64,000 bases of DNA from Parachitinimonas caeni (GTDB taxonomy: Bacteria > Pseudomonadota > Gammaproteobacteria > Burkholderiales > Chitinimonadaceae). The notes beneath the pieces are model-generated. The model saw nothing but the letters and a program-made list of their open reading frames with translations, ran no database searches and was not told where the DNA came from. Shown one piece after another: positions 27,577-35,582 of this stretch. Positions within the stretch are counted from its first letter, which is position 1, and each line of letters starts with the position of its first letter. The position numbers were made by a program, and so were the translations under genes. The DNA lies in the NCBI RefSeq assembly GCF_030129945.1, contig NZ_JARRAF010000009.1, positions 1 through 64,000 on the forward strand, given 5' to 3'.

Positions 27577-27936
27577 TCAGGGTTCCGTCAGGGGCGGCAG
27601 GTCCAGATCCAGTGTCGCCGCAGGGTCGTTGGCAAGACGTAGTAGCCAGTCTCCATGACACGGCGTACCAAGCTTGCACCAACAGGCCAAGTGCTTGCCG
27701 ACAAGCGCCGTACGGATTTGTGCAAGCGTGGGTGGTGGGGCCGCAGGGGGTAAGACTGACGAAGGCAGCGTTTCGCCGCGCACCCAGCGACGATAGAGTT
27801 CGATCGCCTTGGCTGCCGAGCCGCCACAATCATCCGGCCGGAAGGGATTGCCCCAGGGCGTGGTGCGATCGACTTTGATTGCACCATCCGGCATGCGCCA
27901 ACCCTTCTTTCTACTTAAAACAATACGTTCTGGCAT
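27577..27936 (-). CDS. DUF4326 protein
   Basis: A 119-residue cytosolic protein with the DUF4326 pattern: an RKKGWRMPDGAIKVDRTTPWGNPF opening, a middle AIELYRRWVRG, and LVGKHLACWCKLGTPCHGDWLL near the end with conserved Cys/His that could bind metal. The family is frequent in phages and accessory regions and has no proven function. GGGAGG lies 8 bases before the ATG, which rules out the longer frame to 27999. It is on the same strand as the ankyrin gene, about 125 bases upstream of it. Confidence 0.75.
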   Translation of the reverse strand: MPERIVLSRKKGWRMPDGAIKVDRTTPWGNPFRPDDCGGSAAKAIELYRRWVRGETLPSSVLPPAAPPPTLAQIRTALVGKHLACWCKLGTPCHGDWLLRLANDPAATLDLDLPPLTEP

Positions 27937-28652
27937 GGTGGTTTCCTCCCGACAAACCTGATGGGAAAAAGGGGTGATAGGGAAAGTTTTTGTTCTCATT
28001 CATGTACTTGGGTGTAGCGAATTACCAGAGGGACAATGCGTTCGCCGATTAAACCATTACATCCCCATTCTTTCGTCAGGATTGAGCTTGAAGGTATCTG
28101 ACCACAGAATGGTGGTGAATCAAACCTGGCTGATCTGCGATCAAACCGAAATGATTCGGACCGGAAAGTAAGTCAATAAGATTAGCGCAGCTGACGGGGA
28201 TATATCGCCACAGCCATTCAAGAGGATAGGCATTGAAAGCCCCTGTGCAGGCTGTTCCTGTGGTCTGTCCGACCAGAGGAAGCGGATTATCAATGGTTTA
28301 TTCGCGGTAAGTTCTGCTGATGCACGGGATGGCAGAGGAAATAGGCGAGCAACAAAGAGAAATTCTTCAGACGATTGGTTTGGGCCAAATATCCCGATGG
28401 GAGGCGCAAATATAAGACCTCCCGCATGCAGCGTTCAGTATTTTTGTTGCGGATAAAGAACAATTTGCCAGCAATAAATAGATTATTTGAATGGTGGAAT
28501 TGCGATTTATTCAGGTGATGACTACTGCTTAATCCTGGGCATAGAAAATGACGTGAACGTAACGTGCCACCTGTGGCAACCGTTGCATCCGCGTCGGGCA
28601 AGGCAGATGGCCATAAGCTGTCATGACTTGCTACACCAAGCGGGGATTAAAC
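27937..28652. other. Intergenic region
   Basis: About 715 bases with lower GC than the flanking genes. Short open frames on both strands lack conserved look or ribosome sites. No repeat of the dispersed family, tRNA or strong hairpin was found. It separates the divergent DUF4326 and small secreted protein genes. Confidence 0.5.
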
Positions 28653-29057
28653 ATGAAGAAACAGTATGCAGTCTGGCTGGCCTTGACCTGTCTTTCCTCC
28701 AACCTTCCAGCCTTGGCGGAGCCGTATCGGGCTGAGGTGTTCCGTGCGAGTGAGGTAGGCGTCACCCGTGTCTGTCTTGATGAAGGCATTTTATACATCG
28801 TCATGACCCCCAGTTCTGGCTTGCCGTGCTCTGCCGTAGCATTCCTGATTCCGCCGCCGTCTAGCCAGGCCACCCCTGCGGCCCATCTGCAACCATCGCA
28901 TGTGCTGGGCGAGCCGATTCAGGTATTGCGTGACGATGCCAGCCATCGGGAAGTCAAGGTGCCGATAGAGTACTGGGATGCCGAACACCATAGCTGGCAG
29001 CGAAGCCTGGCGGTTTATCGCATAGACAAGCATACCGGGTTGGTAGCCCCTGCCTGA
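28653..29057 (+). CDS. Small secreted hypothetical protein
   Basis: A 134-residue protein with a signal peptide (MKKQYAVWLALTCLSSNLPALA, cut before EPYRAEV). The mature part has two cysteines (CLDEG and LPCSAV) that could form a disulfide. I do not recognise the family. GGGG stands about 7 bases before the ATG at 28653; an upstream in-frame ATG at 28623 would bury the signal peptide. It is convergent with the LasA-like gene. Confidence 0.6.
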   Translation: MKKQYAVWLALTCLSSNLPALAEPYRAEVFRASEVGVTRVCLDEGILYIVMTPSSGLPCSAVAFLIPPPSSQATPAAHLQPSHVLGEPIQVLRDDASHREVKVPIEYWDAEHHSWQRSLAVYRIDKHTGLVAPA

Positions 29058-29139
29058 ATGGTTGCAGCCAATGATGGGTGGCTTTTGAGCGTTCGAGCCA
29101 ATTGCGCCGCCCTGAGGGCTAACCCCAACGGCGGCGCGA

Positions 29140-29167
29140 CCGGAAATCAAATGTCAACAGCGCCTAG
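29140..29167 (-). repeat. Dispersed repeat end, 28 bp
   Basis: CCGGAAATCAAATGTCAACA followed by GCGCCTAG, the family end in reverse orientation. Its CTA (29164-29166) is the stop codon TAG of the LasA-like gene. Confidence 0.75.
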
Positions 29168-30393
29168 CTGCACTGCGGGACGACCGGGTCGTTGCTGCCG
29201 GTATCCAGAAAGCCGTCGTTGACCCACTGGCCGGTTTCCAGCTTGTTCCATAACCTGGTCTGACCCCACATGCCCTGCACGGCATCGCCATATTGGTAGC
29301 AGACGATGCGCACCCGGTCGCCATGTTTTGCGGTGGCCAGAATGGTGGCACTCAGGCTGGGGCGCTCGCGCAGATTAACCGGCTGGTTGGGGTTGGGCGC
29401 TTGCACCAGAACTTCTACTGCACCCGGCTTGGGCGGGATGGTGCCGCCGCCCGAACCCCCTCCGTAGTTACGCAGTGAGCCGCCAACGCCAACGCGCTGT
29501 CCGGCATGGGTTGCATAGCCACCATAGGCCCGACTGCCCTCGGTAAATTGCCAACCACCAATGATCTTGCTGTTAACGGAGATGTCGCGCCCATCTTTCT
29601 GCAAGGAAAAGTGAACGTGCGCCCCCGATGCGCTGCCGCCGCAAGGCAGCTGTACCCCAATCCGGCCCAGGTAGGTGCCTTTGTCGATGCGCGTGCCGTC
29701 AGCGTAATTGCCGAGGTTGGTCATGTGGTAGTAGGTCGTGGTGTAGCCGTTGTCGTGGACCAGCTTCACCAGTGCGCTGCCATTACGGACACAGGTGCGG
29801 TAGAACCGTCCGGCTGCCGGTGCCAGTACCTGCCCGTCGCCGCCATTGAAGTCGATCGAGTTGAAAGGCCGCGAATTGCCGCTGTTGCCATGTGGGCCAC
29901 CGCCCATATACCAGGCGACCCCTTCCTTCCAGGGCAGGCTGAGGCCGGTTTCGTCGCTGGCATCCATCTGCAGGGTCGCGGCGGCGAGCAGGCTGGTTTT
30001 CTCGCCTTGCTCGATCAGATCGGCCGGGGCGGCGGCAAGCATCTCGCTGTATTGCGGGCTGCCTTCAACCGCGAGCTGCCAGCTGTTGCCAACACGCTGC
30101 GCCACAAAAAATAGAGATTTTGGGGATTCGTGAACCTGTGGGCTCATGATCGCGGTGATCGATCCGGCAATCCAGCGCCCGCCGGCGTCGGCCCGGGTGA
30201 TTTCCACCAGATTCTCACCAATCGTCGCCCGCCGACCGGGCCAGTCAAGCGTGGCCGCCGCAAAGGCTTGATTCGCGATACGACTTAGCGTGGCATCGAC
30301 GGTGGGGCGGTTGCTGAGGGTCTGCGGTGCAGCCAGGGCGCCGGTAGCGACACACAGCAAAGCCAGGCAGGTTATACGGGTTGGGGTAAACAT
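29164..30393 (-). CDS. LasA-like M23 metallopeptidase with SH3-like domain
   Basis: A 409-residue secreted protein. Signal peptide ends near ALAA (residue 22), then a propeptide-like region. The M23 domain follows with Zn ligands H168 (GGPHGNSG), D181 (NSIDFNGG) and H261 (GAHVHF), likely catalytic H223 and H259, and a C201/C251 pair like that of LasA. This family cuts Gly-Gly bonds in peptidoglycan cross-bridges and elastin. After a Gly-rich linker, residues 325-400 form an SH3-like domain (VNLRERPSLSATILATAKHGDRV). AGGAGAG sits before ATG 30393. The stop lies in the dispersed repeat. Confidence 0.88.
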   Translation of the reverse strand: MFTPTRITCLALLCVATGALAAPQTLSNRPTVDATLSRIANQAFAAATLDWPGRRATIGENLVEITRADAGGRWIAGSITAIMSPQVHESPKSLFFVAQRVGNSWQLAVEGSPQYSEMLAAAPADLIEQGEKTSLLAAATLQMDASDETGLSLPWKEGVAWYMGGGPHGNSGNSRPFNSIDFNGGDGQVLAPAAGRFYRTCVRNGSALVKLVHDNGYTTTYYHMTNLGNYADGTRIDKGTYLGRIGVQLPCGGSASGAHVHFSLQKDGRDISVNSKIIGGWQFTEGSRAYGGYATHAGQRVGVGGSLRNYGGGSGGGTIPPKPGAVEVLVQAPNPNQPVNLRERPSLSATILATAKHGDRVRIVCYQYGDAVQGMWGQTRLWNKLETGQWVNDGFLDTGSNDPVVPQCS

Positions 30394-30883
30394 GGACTCT
30401 CCTGGATTCTGGTGACCAGGCATGCCAACAGCAGAGCAGACAAGGGTGGGCAGGGCGCTGGTCATGTTTTAGTCAGAAAAACAAATACATAAAGACATCG
30501 CGCAGTTTTCAGTAAGATTTGTTTTATGACGTAAACATACGCAGCCCCTAGCATAGTGCCTGAGTATTTAATGTCAAATGAATTTTTCTTTGTTATGAGA
30601 CAGGCAGTTAAATGACTGTTCGTCATAATTTGAGCGTGAAAATCCATTTTCCTCATGAATTTCGATTCAAATCAGCGATTTGAATCAGGACTGTTATGCA
30701 ATTTGATTGGCTGGCAGATTCGTCTGTCTATCGGGTTGTGCCAAGGCCGCAGGGCGGCTGGCGATGCCATTACCCGTAATGGGCTATCGACGGGCAGGGG
30801 AGAAGGTGACGGAATTGAAGGGTGGGCGCTTATGCGCTAAGTTGCGCATTCCCCTCAAGCCATGATCGCTGTAAATAAGCAAA
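30394..30883. other. AT-rich divergent promoter region
   Basis: About 490 bases between the divergent LasA-like gene and the gene at 30884. It is AT-rich, with a perfect palindrome at 30664-30686. No gene is supported. Confidence 0.5.
30664..30686. promoter_or_regulatory. Perfect 10-bp inverted repeat, possible operator
   Basis: GATTCAAATC, a 3-base AGC spacer, then GATTTGAATC. Perfect dyad symmetry of this length and AT-rich composition suggest a dimeric regulator site between two divergent genes. No regulator gene is adjacent, so the role is a guess. Confidence 0.4.
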
Positions 30884-31633
30884 ATGACAGACAATAAAAC
30901 AATAGACCGATTCATCGATCTGAAAATGCTCAATCAGCAGGCAAACTGGCTGAGCGAGCCTTATCAGCAAGCGTTGAAAGCAATCATCGACTGCTGTTTT
31001 TCCGGGATTGATGCAGCAGCCTATTTGCAAAAATATTTTCTGGCTGACGATTGCTTTGCCCGGCGATTACGCCTGTTTTTTTCCGGGGAGAAACTGGTGG
31101 GGTACTGCCTGCTGACGTTTCGTTACCAAGCCGTGCAATGGCCTGGTCAAAACCAGCCCAAACCGCTGACGCTGATTGGTGCATCGGCGGGGTTTTATCC
31201 TGAATTTCGCCACGGCAACCAGACGGTGCAATTTTCAATCTGGCAAACAATTCTTTACAAACTGGCCCATCCGCAGCAGGCGGTTTATTACGCCGATACC
31301 ATGCTCAGCCCTGCCATGTATCGGGTCATGGCCAAGTCTGTTGCCGAGGTTTACCCGCGCCGGAATACCCCGGTGCCGCCAGAAATCAAAGCCATATTGC
31401 GAGTGCTGCAGCCCGATCAGCCGGCGAATGCCTGTAATTTCGTTTTACCAGTTGGGCGGCGAAGTGATTATTCTGCTGAAGATCTGGCGCGATTTGCCGC
31501 CAGTGATAAAGAAGAAATCCGCTTTTTTTGCGAAACCAATCCGAACTTTGCCGAGGGAAATGCGCTGTTGGCGATCATGCCGATTCATCTGCGGCAGATT
31601 GCGGCGACGCTATGGCGGATGTTGCGTAGATAA
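30884..31633 (+). CDS. Hypothetical protein, weakly acyltransferase-like
   Basis: A 249-residue soluble protein. The middle (RLRLFFSGEKLVGYCLLTFRY, then LIGASAGFYPEFRHGNQTVQF) has the strand-helix rhythm of GNAT-like acyltransferases, but no acetyl-CoA loop is clear. I do not recognise the family. The ATG lacks a strong ribosome site. It is convergent with the binding-protein gene at 31653, 19 bases away. Confidence 0.55.
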   Translation: MTDNKTIDRFIDLKMLNQQANWLSEPYQQALKAIIDCCFSGIDAAAYLQKYFLADDCFARRLRLFFSGEKLVGYCLLTFRYQAVQWPGQNQPKPLTLIGASAGFYPEFRHGNQTVQFSIWQTILYKLAHPQQAVYYADTMLSPAMYRVMAKSVAEVYPRRNTPVPPEIKAILRVLQPDQPANACNFVLPVGRRSDYSAEDLARFAASDKEEIRFFCETNPNFAEGNALLAIMPIHLRQIAATLWRMLRR

Positions 31634-31652
31634 TCCGGCCAGAAGGGTGTGA

Positions 31653-32705
31653 TCAGACTGGACTTTTATCGACGATTTCAGCAAACCGGAATATCGCAAC
31701 CGGTGGGAAAGTGCCAAGGCGGCGCGCAGTCTGCATATTGATCAGATAAGAGAAGCGATTCAACACTTCGATGGGAATCTGCGACGGGGCCTTTTTCTGC
31801 ACCAGAATCTCAATGGCTTTATGGGCCGCAAATTCGCCAACATTATAGTATCGGCTTACCAGGCCGGCGAGCGCGCCCTGCTGGCGTATGGGCGCTTCGG
31901 TTGCAGAAAATGCCGGCGTGCGTGCCAATAGCGCCGGTTCGATGATTTGGCGGGCATTGGCGATAATAAAGGAGTCGGAAGGCAGATAGATCATTTCCGG
32001 CTTTTGCGCCAATAGCTGGTTAACGCTGTTATTTAGATCGGCTTTGTCTGGCATGCCCGTTGTCTTTTTGACAACCGGGCTAAGGATTAATTCGATTTTT
32101 TCAATCAGGCAAGCCCGCTTCAATTGCTCAATGGCGAGCAGGGAATTTGCCTCATCCGGGTTATAGATAGCCCCCAGTCGCCGAATGGTTTTGAAATTGA
32201 TCAGAGCCTTCAGCTGTGCCGGCATGGGAACCAGATGGGAGGTGCCGGTGAGATTTCGGCCTGAGGCACTTAAACGCGGCACCAGCTTCGCGCCAACGGG
32301 GTCGGCCACGATATTGAAAACCACGGGTATATCATTGATATAAGGCGATTTGTCGATAGCGTCGTAGGGGCCAACTATTGCCTTGGTCAGGGTGGTGCCA
32401 AAGCTGTAGATCAGATCCGGCCGGAGGGTGCGGGCTTCGTCGATAAACTGGCGGATTTTCTGTTTGTCTTCATTGGCATCGCGAATAATGTATTCAACCG
32501 GAATGTGGCGGCTTTTCAGGTAGTTTTGAAAACCTTTTTCCGCTTCGGTCTGGCCTCGATACAGCATCAACATAATCCGGAACGGCGCGGCATTTGCGAC
32601 CGCATAGGGTGAGCTAAATGCGCCAAACAAGCCAGCTGCCGTCATTTGCATGAAATGTCGGCGATTTAATTGGCGATAAGTCGGGTCAGGTAAACATGCC
32701 ATCAT
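31653..32705 (-). CDS. ABC transporter substrate-binding protein (ABC_sub_bind type)
   Basis: A 350-residue periplasmic binding protein of the ABC_sub_bind family. It has an N-terminal signal region with a twin Arg (LNRRHFMQMTAAGLFGAF). Typical segments are RPDLIYSFGTTLTKAIVG, PVVFNIVADPVGAKLV, NLTGTSHLVPMPAQL and FSATEAPIRQQGALAGLVSRY. Its start codon overlaps the TGA stop of the MFS gene (ATGA), so the two are translationally coupled. No ABC permease or ATPase is near. The pairing with sensor proteins suggests it may deliver a ligand to them rather than to an ABC importer. Confidence 0.85.
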   Translation of the reverse strand: MMACLPDPTYRQLNRRHFMQMTAAGLFGAFSSPYAVANAAPFRIMLMLYRGQTEAEKGFQNYLKSRHIPVEYIIRDANEDKQKIRQFIDEARTLRPDLIYSFGTTLTKAIVGPYDAIDKSPYINDIPVVFNIVADPVGAKLVPRLSASGRNLTGTSHLVPMPAQLKALINFKTIRRLGAIYNPDEANSLLAIEQLKRACLIEKIELILSPVVKKTTGMPDKADLNNSVNQLLAQKPEMIYLPSDSFIIANARQIIEPALLARTPAFSATEAPIRQQGALAGLVSRYYNVGEFAAHKAIEILVQKKAPSQIPIEVLNRFSYLINMQTARRLGTFPPVAIFRFAEIVDKSPV

Positions 32706-34747
32706 GGCCCCGCAGTTCGGTGGCGCTCTTTATAGGCGGACATCTGGAAATAGGCACTAAATAGGGTAGCGCAAACCAGGCAGAGTATTCCGATGCCGTA
32801 AAAGGCGCCTTTGAAGCCGAATTTGGCAATCAATATTCCCGCAATCATCGGCCCTAAAACATTGCCTAGCCTTTCTATCAGGCGAAATATGCCGGTGGCC
32901 GTTCCGAGGCCGACTTCTTTAACGACATCCTGACAGAATTCACTGACCAGGGCTAATTGCGGGGATACGCCAATTGAATGGGCAATTCCCAGAAATGTAA
33001 TTGCCAGCGCCACGCCGACGGCATCATCCCGGAAGTGGATCAGGAACATCGAAGCCGCTGCGACATAGCCGCCGACCGCAACAAACCAGCGTTGATGTCC
33101 AAACCGGTCGGCCAGCCGGGCAATGGATGGCGACATGCCGACAATAACCAGACCATAGGCCATCATGGCCCGGCCCGTTGCCGATTGGTTATTGCCAAGA
33201 AATTTAAGATAAAGCGGGGCCGAATAATATAAAAAGCCCGTCAGCGCGATTTTGGCGGGAATCGCGGCGAGAAAGGTAATTACCACGAATTTGGGGTTAC
33301 GCAATAAGGCCTTGAAATCGGCGCTGCCCAGTTTGCGTTTGGCGTTCTGTGCGCTTGGGGGGGCGGAATGCAGAAAGCGGGCAGCAAACAGGGCGGTGCC
33401 GGCGCTGAGCAGGGCTGAGGTGACAAAGGTCAGCGGGTAACCGATGCGGTCTGAGAGTATGCCGCCGATGGCGGCACCACTGAGCGAGCCGGCAAAGAAG
33501 CTGGCCAGAAAAATTGCCATGCCCTTGGTGCGCTGGGATGGCGGCGTGTTGTTGGCGATGTAGCTCTGGGCGGTTACAAAAACCAGCCCATAGCCAAAGG
33601 CGGTCATGCAGCGCCAGAGCACGAGGTCGAAAATCGTTTGGGTGGCGGCAGTCAGCAGCAGGCCGGCACAGGTGATGATGGCCCCCACCATGAAGGCCCG
33701 ACGATGCCCGACCCGATCACCCCACAGGCCCGCCCAGGGCATTGAGAGCGCCCAGACGAACATGAAGATGGAAATCGGCAGGCCGATGACGAGTTCGCGT
33801 GGCACTCCCCACTCGGGCGAGAAGAACTGCTCGACGTAGAGTGGAAAGAACGACAAGGAAAGCGATTCGGAAAAAATCAGCAGGAAGAACGGCCAGCGCA
33901 CATAGTCGATGGCACTGTCGCGCAGGATGACGCTGGCCTGCGGGGCATGAAACTGAAAGCCGGCAATGGCAGGGATCTTGTCGTCGGCGCCGGCCTCGCC
34001 ACGCGCCCGCAGCCGTTGCCAGATCTGGTGCGCCCGCTCGTTGATCAGATTCTGCCAGTGGTTGAGCGGGGCGTTGAGGCGGCCGACGCCTACGGCATTG
34101 CCAAGGGGCAGGTAGTGTCTGAAATCTCCCTGGCGGGCGCGGTGCAAGAAGTCGTGCAGCAGCGATGATGGCCCCTGCACGCTGACGGCCAGCACAAAAC
34201 GCAGCAGCTCCATGGCGATCAGGGTGGCGACGATCAGCACGGTCAGCACGTCATAGCTGAGTTCTTTGACCTTGCTTTCAACGATGCTGGCGCGTTGCCC
34301 AAGATGCAGGGTGGCCACCACTTGCCCCTCCGCCCGCAGTGGCGTTGTGGTATCGAAGTAAGTACCCAGGCGCTGGGTGCTGACGAGGGATTGGTCGGGT
34401 GCCGCCCAGTTGATCGGCAGGGGGGGGCGGTTGGCGTTCTGGTTGTCACTGCGGTGCAGGGTAGTGCCCTGCGGGCTGGCAATCGCCAGATAGTCGAGGC
34501 CGGGGTTGTCCTTGCGGACGGTGTCGAGATAGTCGTTGGCGCCGACGAGACTTTCCGGCGGAACGCCCGCAGCATAGGCAGATTCGATGACTTTGGCGGT
34601 GGACTGGCCAACCACGGCAACGGTCTTGGCCATGGCTGGGGGTAATTCGCGCTCGAAATGTCCCAGTGCAAACCATGAAAGCATGATGGCTGCACCGGCA
34701 ACCAGCGAGGTCGAGAGCAAGATCAGCCGGTTCTGCAGCTTATTCAT
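32702..34747 (-). CDS. MFS transporter fused to periplasmic sensor module
   Basis: A 681-residue membrane protein. TM1 at 8-28, a periplasmic domain at 29-163 (YLAIASPQGTTLHR, Cache-like), TM2 at 164-190, a HAMP-like linker at 190-280, then a 12-helix MFS domain (about 284-675). The MFS motif A is seen as GLWGDRVGHRR and again in the second half as ARLADRFGHQRW. MFS proteins normally stand alone; a chemoreceptor-like sensor in front is unusual. The start at 34747 overlaps the stop of the upstream sensor gene by 8 bases. The downstream gene overlaps by 4. This tight coupling implies one complex. Direction and substrate of transport are unknown. Confidence 0.85.
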   Translation of the reverse strand: MNKLQNRLILLSTSLVAGAAIMLSWFALGHFERELPPAMAKTVAVVGQSTAKVIESAYAAGVPPESLVGANDYLDTVRKDNPGLDYLAIASPQGTTLHRSDNQNANRPPLPINWAAPDQSLVSTQRLGTYFDTTTPLRAEGQVVATLHLGQRASIVESKVKELSYDVLTVLIVATLIAMELLRFVLAVSVQGPSSLLHDFLHRARQGDFRHYLPLGNAVGVGRLNAPLNHWQNLINERAHQIWQRLRARGEAGADDKIPAIAGFQFHAPQASVILRDSAIDYVRWPFFLLIFSESLSLSFFPLYVEQFFSPEWGVPRELVIGLPISIFMFVWALSMPWAGLWGDRVGHRRAFMVGAIITCAGLLLTAATQTIFDLVLWRCMTAFGYGLVFVTAQSYIANNTPPSQRTKGMAIFLASFFAGSLSGAAIGGILSDRIGYPLTFVTSALLSAGTALFAARFLHSAPPSAQNAKRKLGSADFKALLRNPKFVVITFLAAIPAKIALTGFLYYSAPLYLKFLGNNQSATGRAMMAYGLVIVGMSPSIARLADRFGHQRWFVAVGGYVAAASMFLIHFRDDAVGVALAITFLGIAHSIGVSPQLALVSEFCQDVVKEVGLGTATGIFRLIERLGNVLGPMIAGILIAKFGFKGAFYGIGILCLVCATLFSAYFQMSAYKERHRTAGP

Positions 34748-35564
34748 GGTCGGTGCCTTTGTCTGCCGGTTTGGCTGAGTCCAGCGCATCTAGCGCCTGC
34801 ATGGCCTTGCGTGCCTGCTCGGCGTAGGCGTGCAGGCTCTGATGCAGACTGTCATCCATGTCACCGGGTTTTTGCAGCGGCTGGTCGGAGGCTAGATCCA
34901 GGCTTTCGAGATGGCTGGCAGCGGTGACGACGCTGGCCGTGTAGCGGCGCGTCAATAACCAGGCGCCGGCGAGGCTCAGTACGGTAAACAGGGCTTGGGT
35001 CAGCAGGGCCTGTTGCGCCAGAACGATCAGCATATGGTGGGTGGCGCGGTCGATTTCCTCGCGATCGTAGCCGATCACGATGGCACCTTCCTTCACCGCA
35101 AAGTTGTTCACAAAAGACAAGCCCACCAGATAGTTGCGACCACTGCTGGTTAACCACGAGGATTCAGGGGCGATAGCATTCAGCCGTTCCCGCCAGTAAT
35201 CGGGGCCTTGCTCGGGAGGTTCGCCTTGCGAGAGCTGCCAGCGGCCGTTGGCGTCGCAGATGCCGACAAAATGCAGTGCGGCGTGCTGGCTGCGCAGCGC
35301 GTTCAGAATGCGGGGCAGGCGGGTGTTCTCGGCAGTAGTGAGGCCGATATTCATGCCCGCTTCAATGGTCTGGCGCAGATCTTTGGCCAGAACCAGATGG
35401 CGGGTCAGATATTGTTCCTGCAGGCTTTTGCGGAAGTTGGCGTAATTGAGCAGCACGACAACGCTCAATACGAAGGCGATTACCATTGCCAGCAAACCGC
35501 CGACCAGCAGCCACAGGGCTGCTGGTCGGCGTTTGGCGGCGCCTGATGAGGCAGGCAGGCTCAT
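34740..35564 (-). CDS. Two-TM periplasmic sensor protein without output domain
   Basis: A 274-residue protein. TM1 at about 17-40, a periplasmic domain of about 145 residues (HFVGICDANGRWQLSQGE, then SGRNYLVGLSFVNNFAVKEGAIVIGYDREEID, a Cache-like pattern), TM2 at about 186-208, and a short cytoplasmic tail ending at residue 274. The tail has no kinase, GGDEF or MCP domain. It resembles the sensor half of the neighbouring MFS fusion. It starts 18 bases after the stop of the serine hydrolase gene, so a four-gene operon is likely. It might form a heteromer with the MFS fusion. Confidence 0.7.
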   Translation of the reverse strand: MSLPASSGAAKRRPAALWLLVGGLLAMVIAFVLSVVVLLNYANFRKSLQEQYLTRHLVLAKDLRQTIEAGMNIGLTTAENTRLPRILNALRSQHAALHFVGICDANGRWQLSQGEPPEQGPDYWRERLNAIAPESSWLTSSGRNYLVGLSFVNNFAVKEGAIVIGYDREEIDRATHHMLIVLAQQALLTQALFTVLSLAGAWLLTRRYTASVVTAASHLESLDLASDQPLQKPGDMDDSLHQSLHAYAEQARKAMQALDALDSAKPADKGTDHE

Positions 35565-35582
35565 GCGATGTCAGTCCAATTC

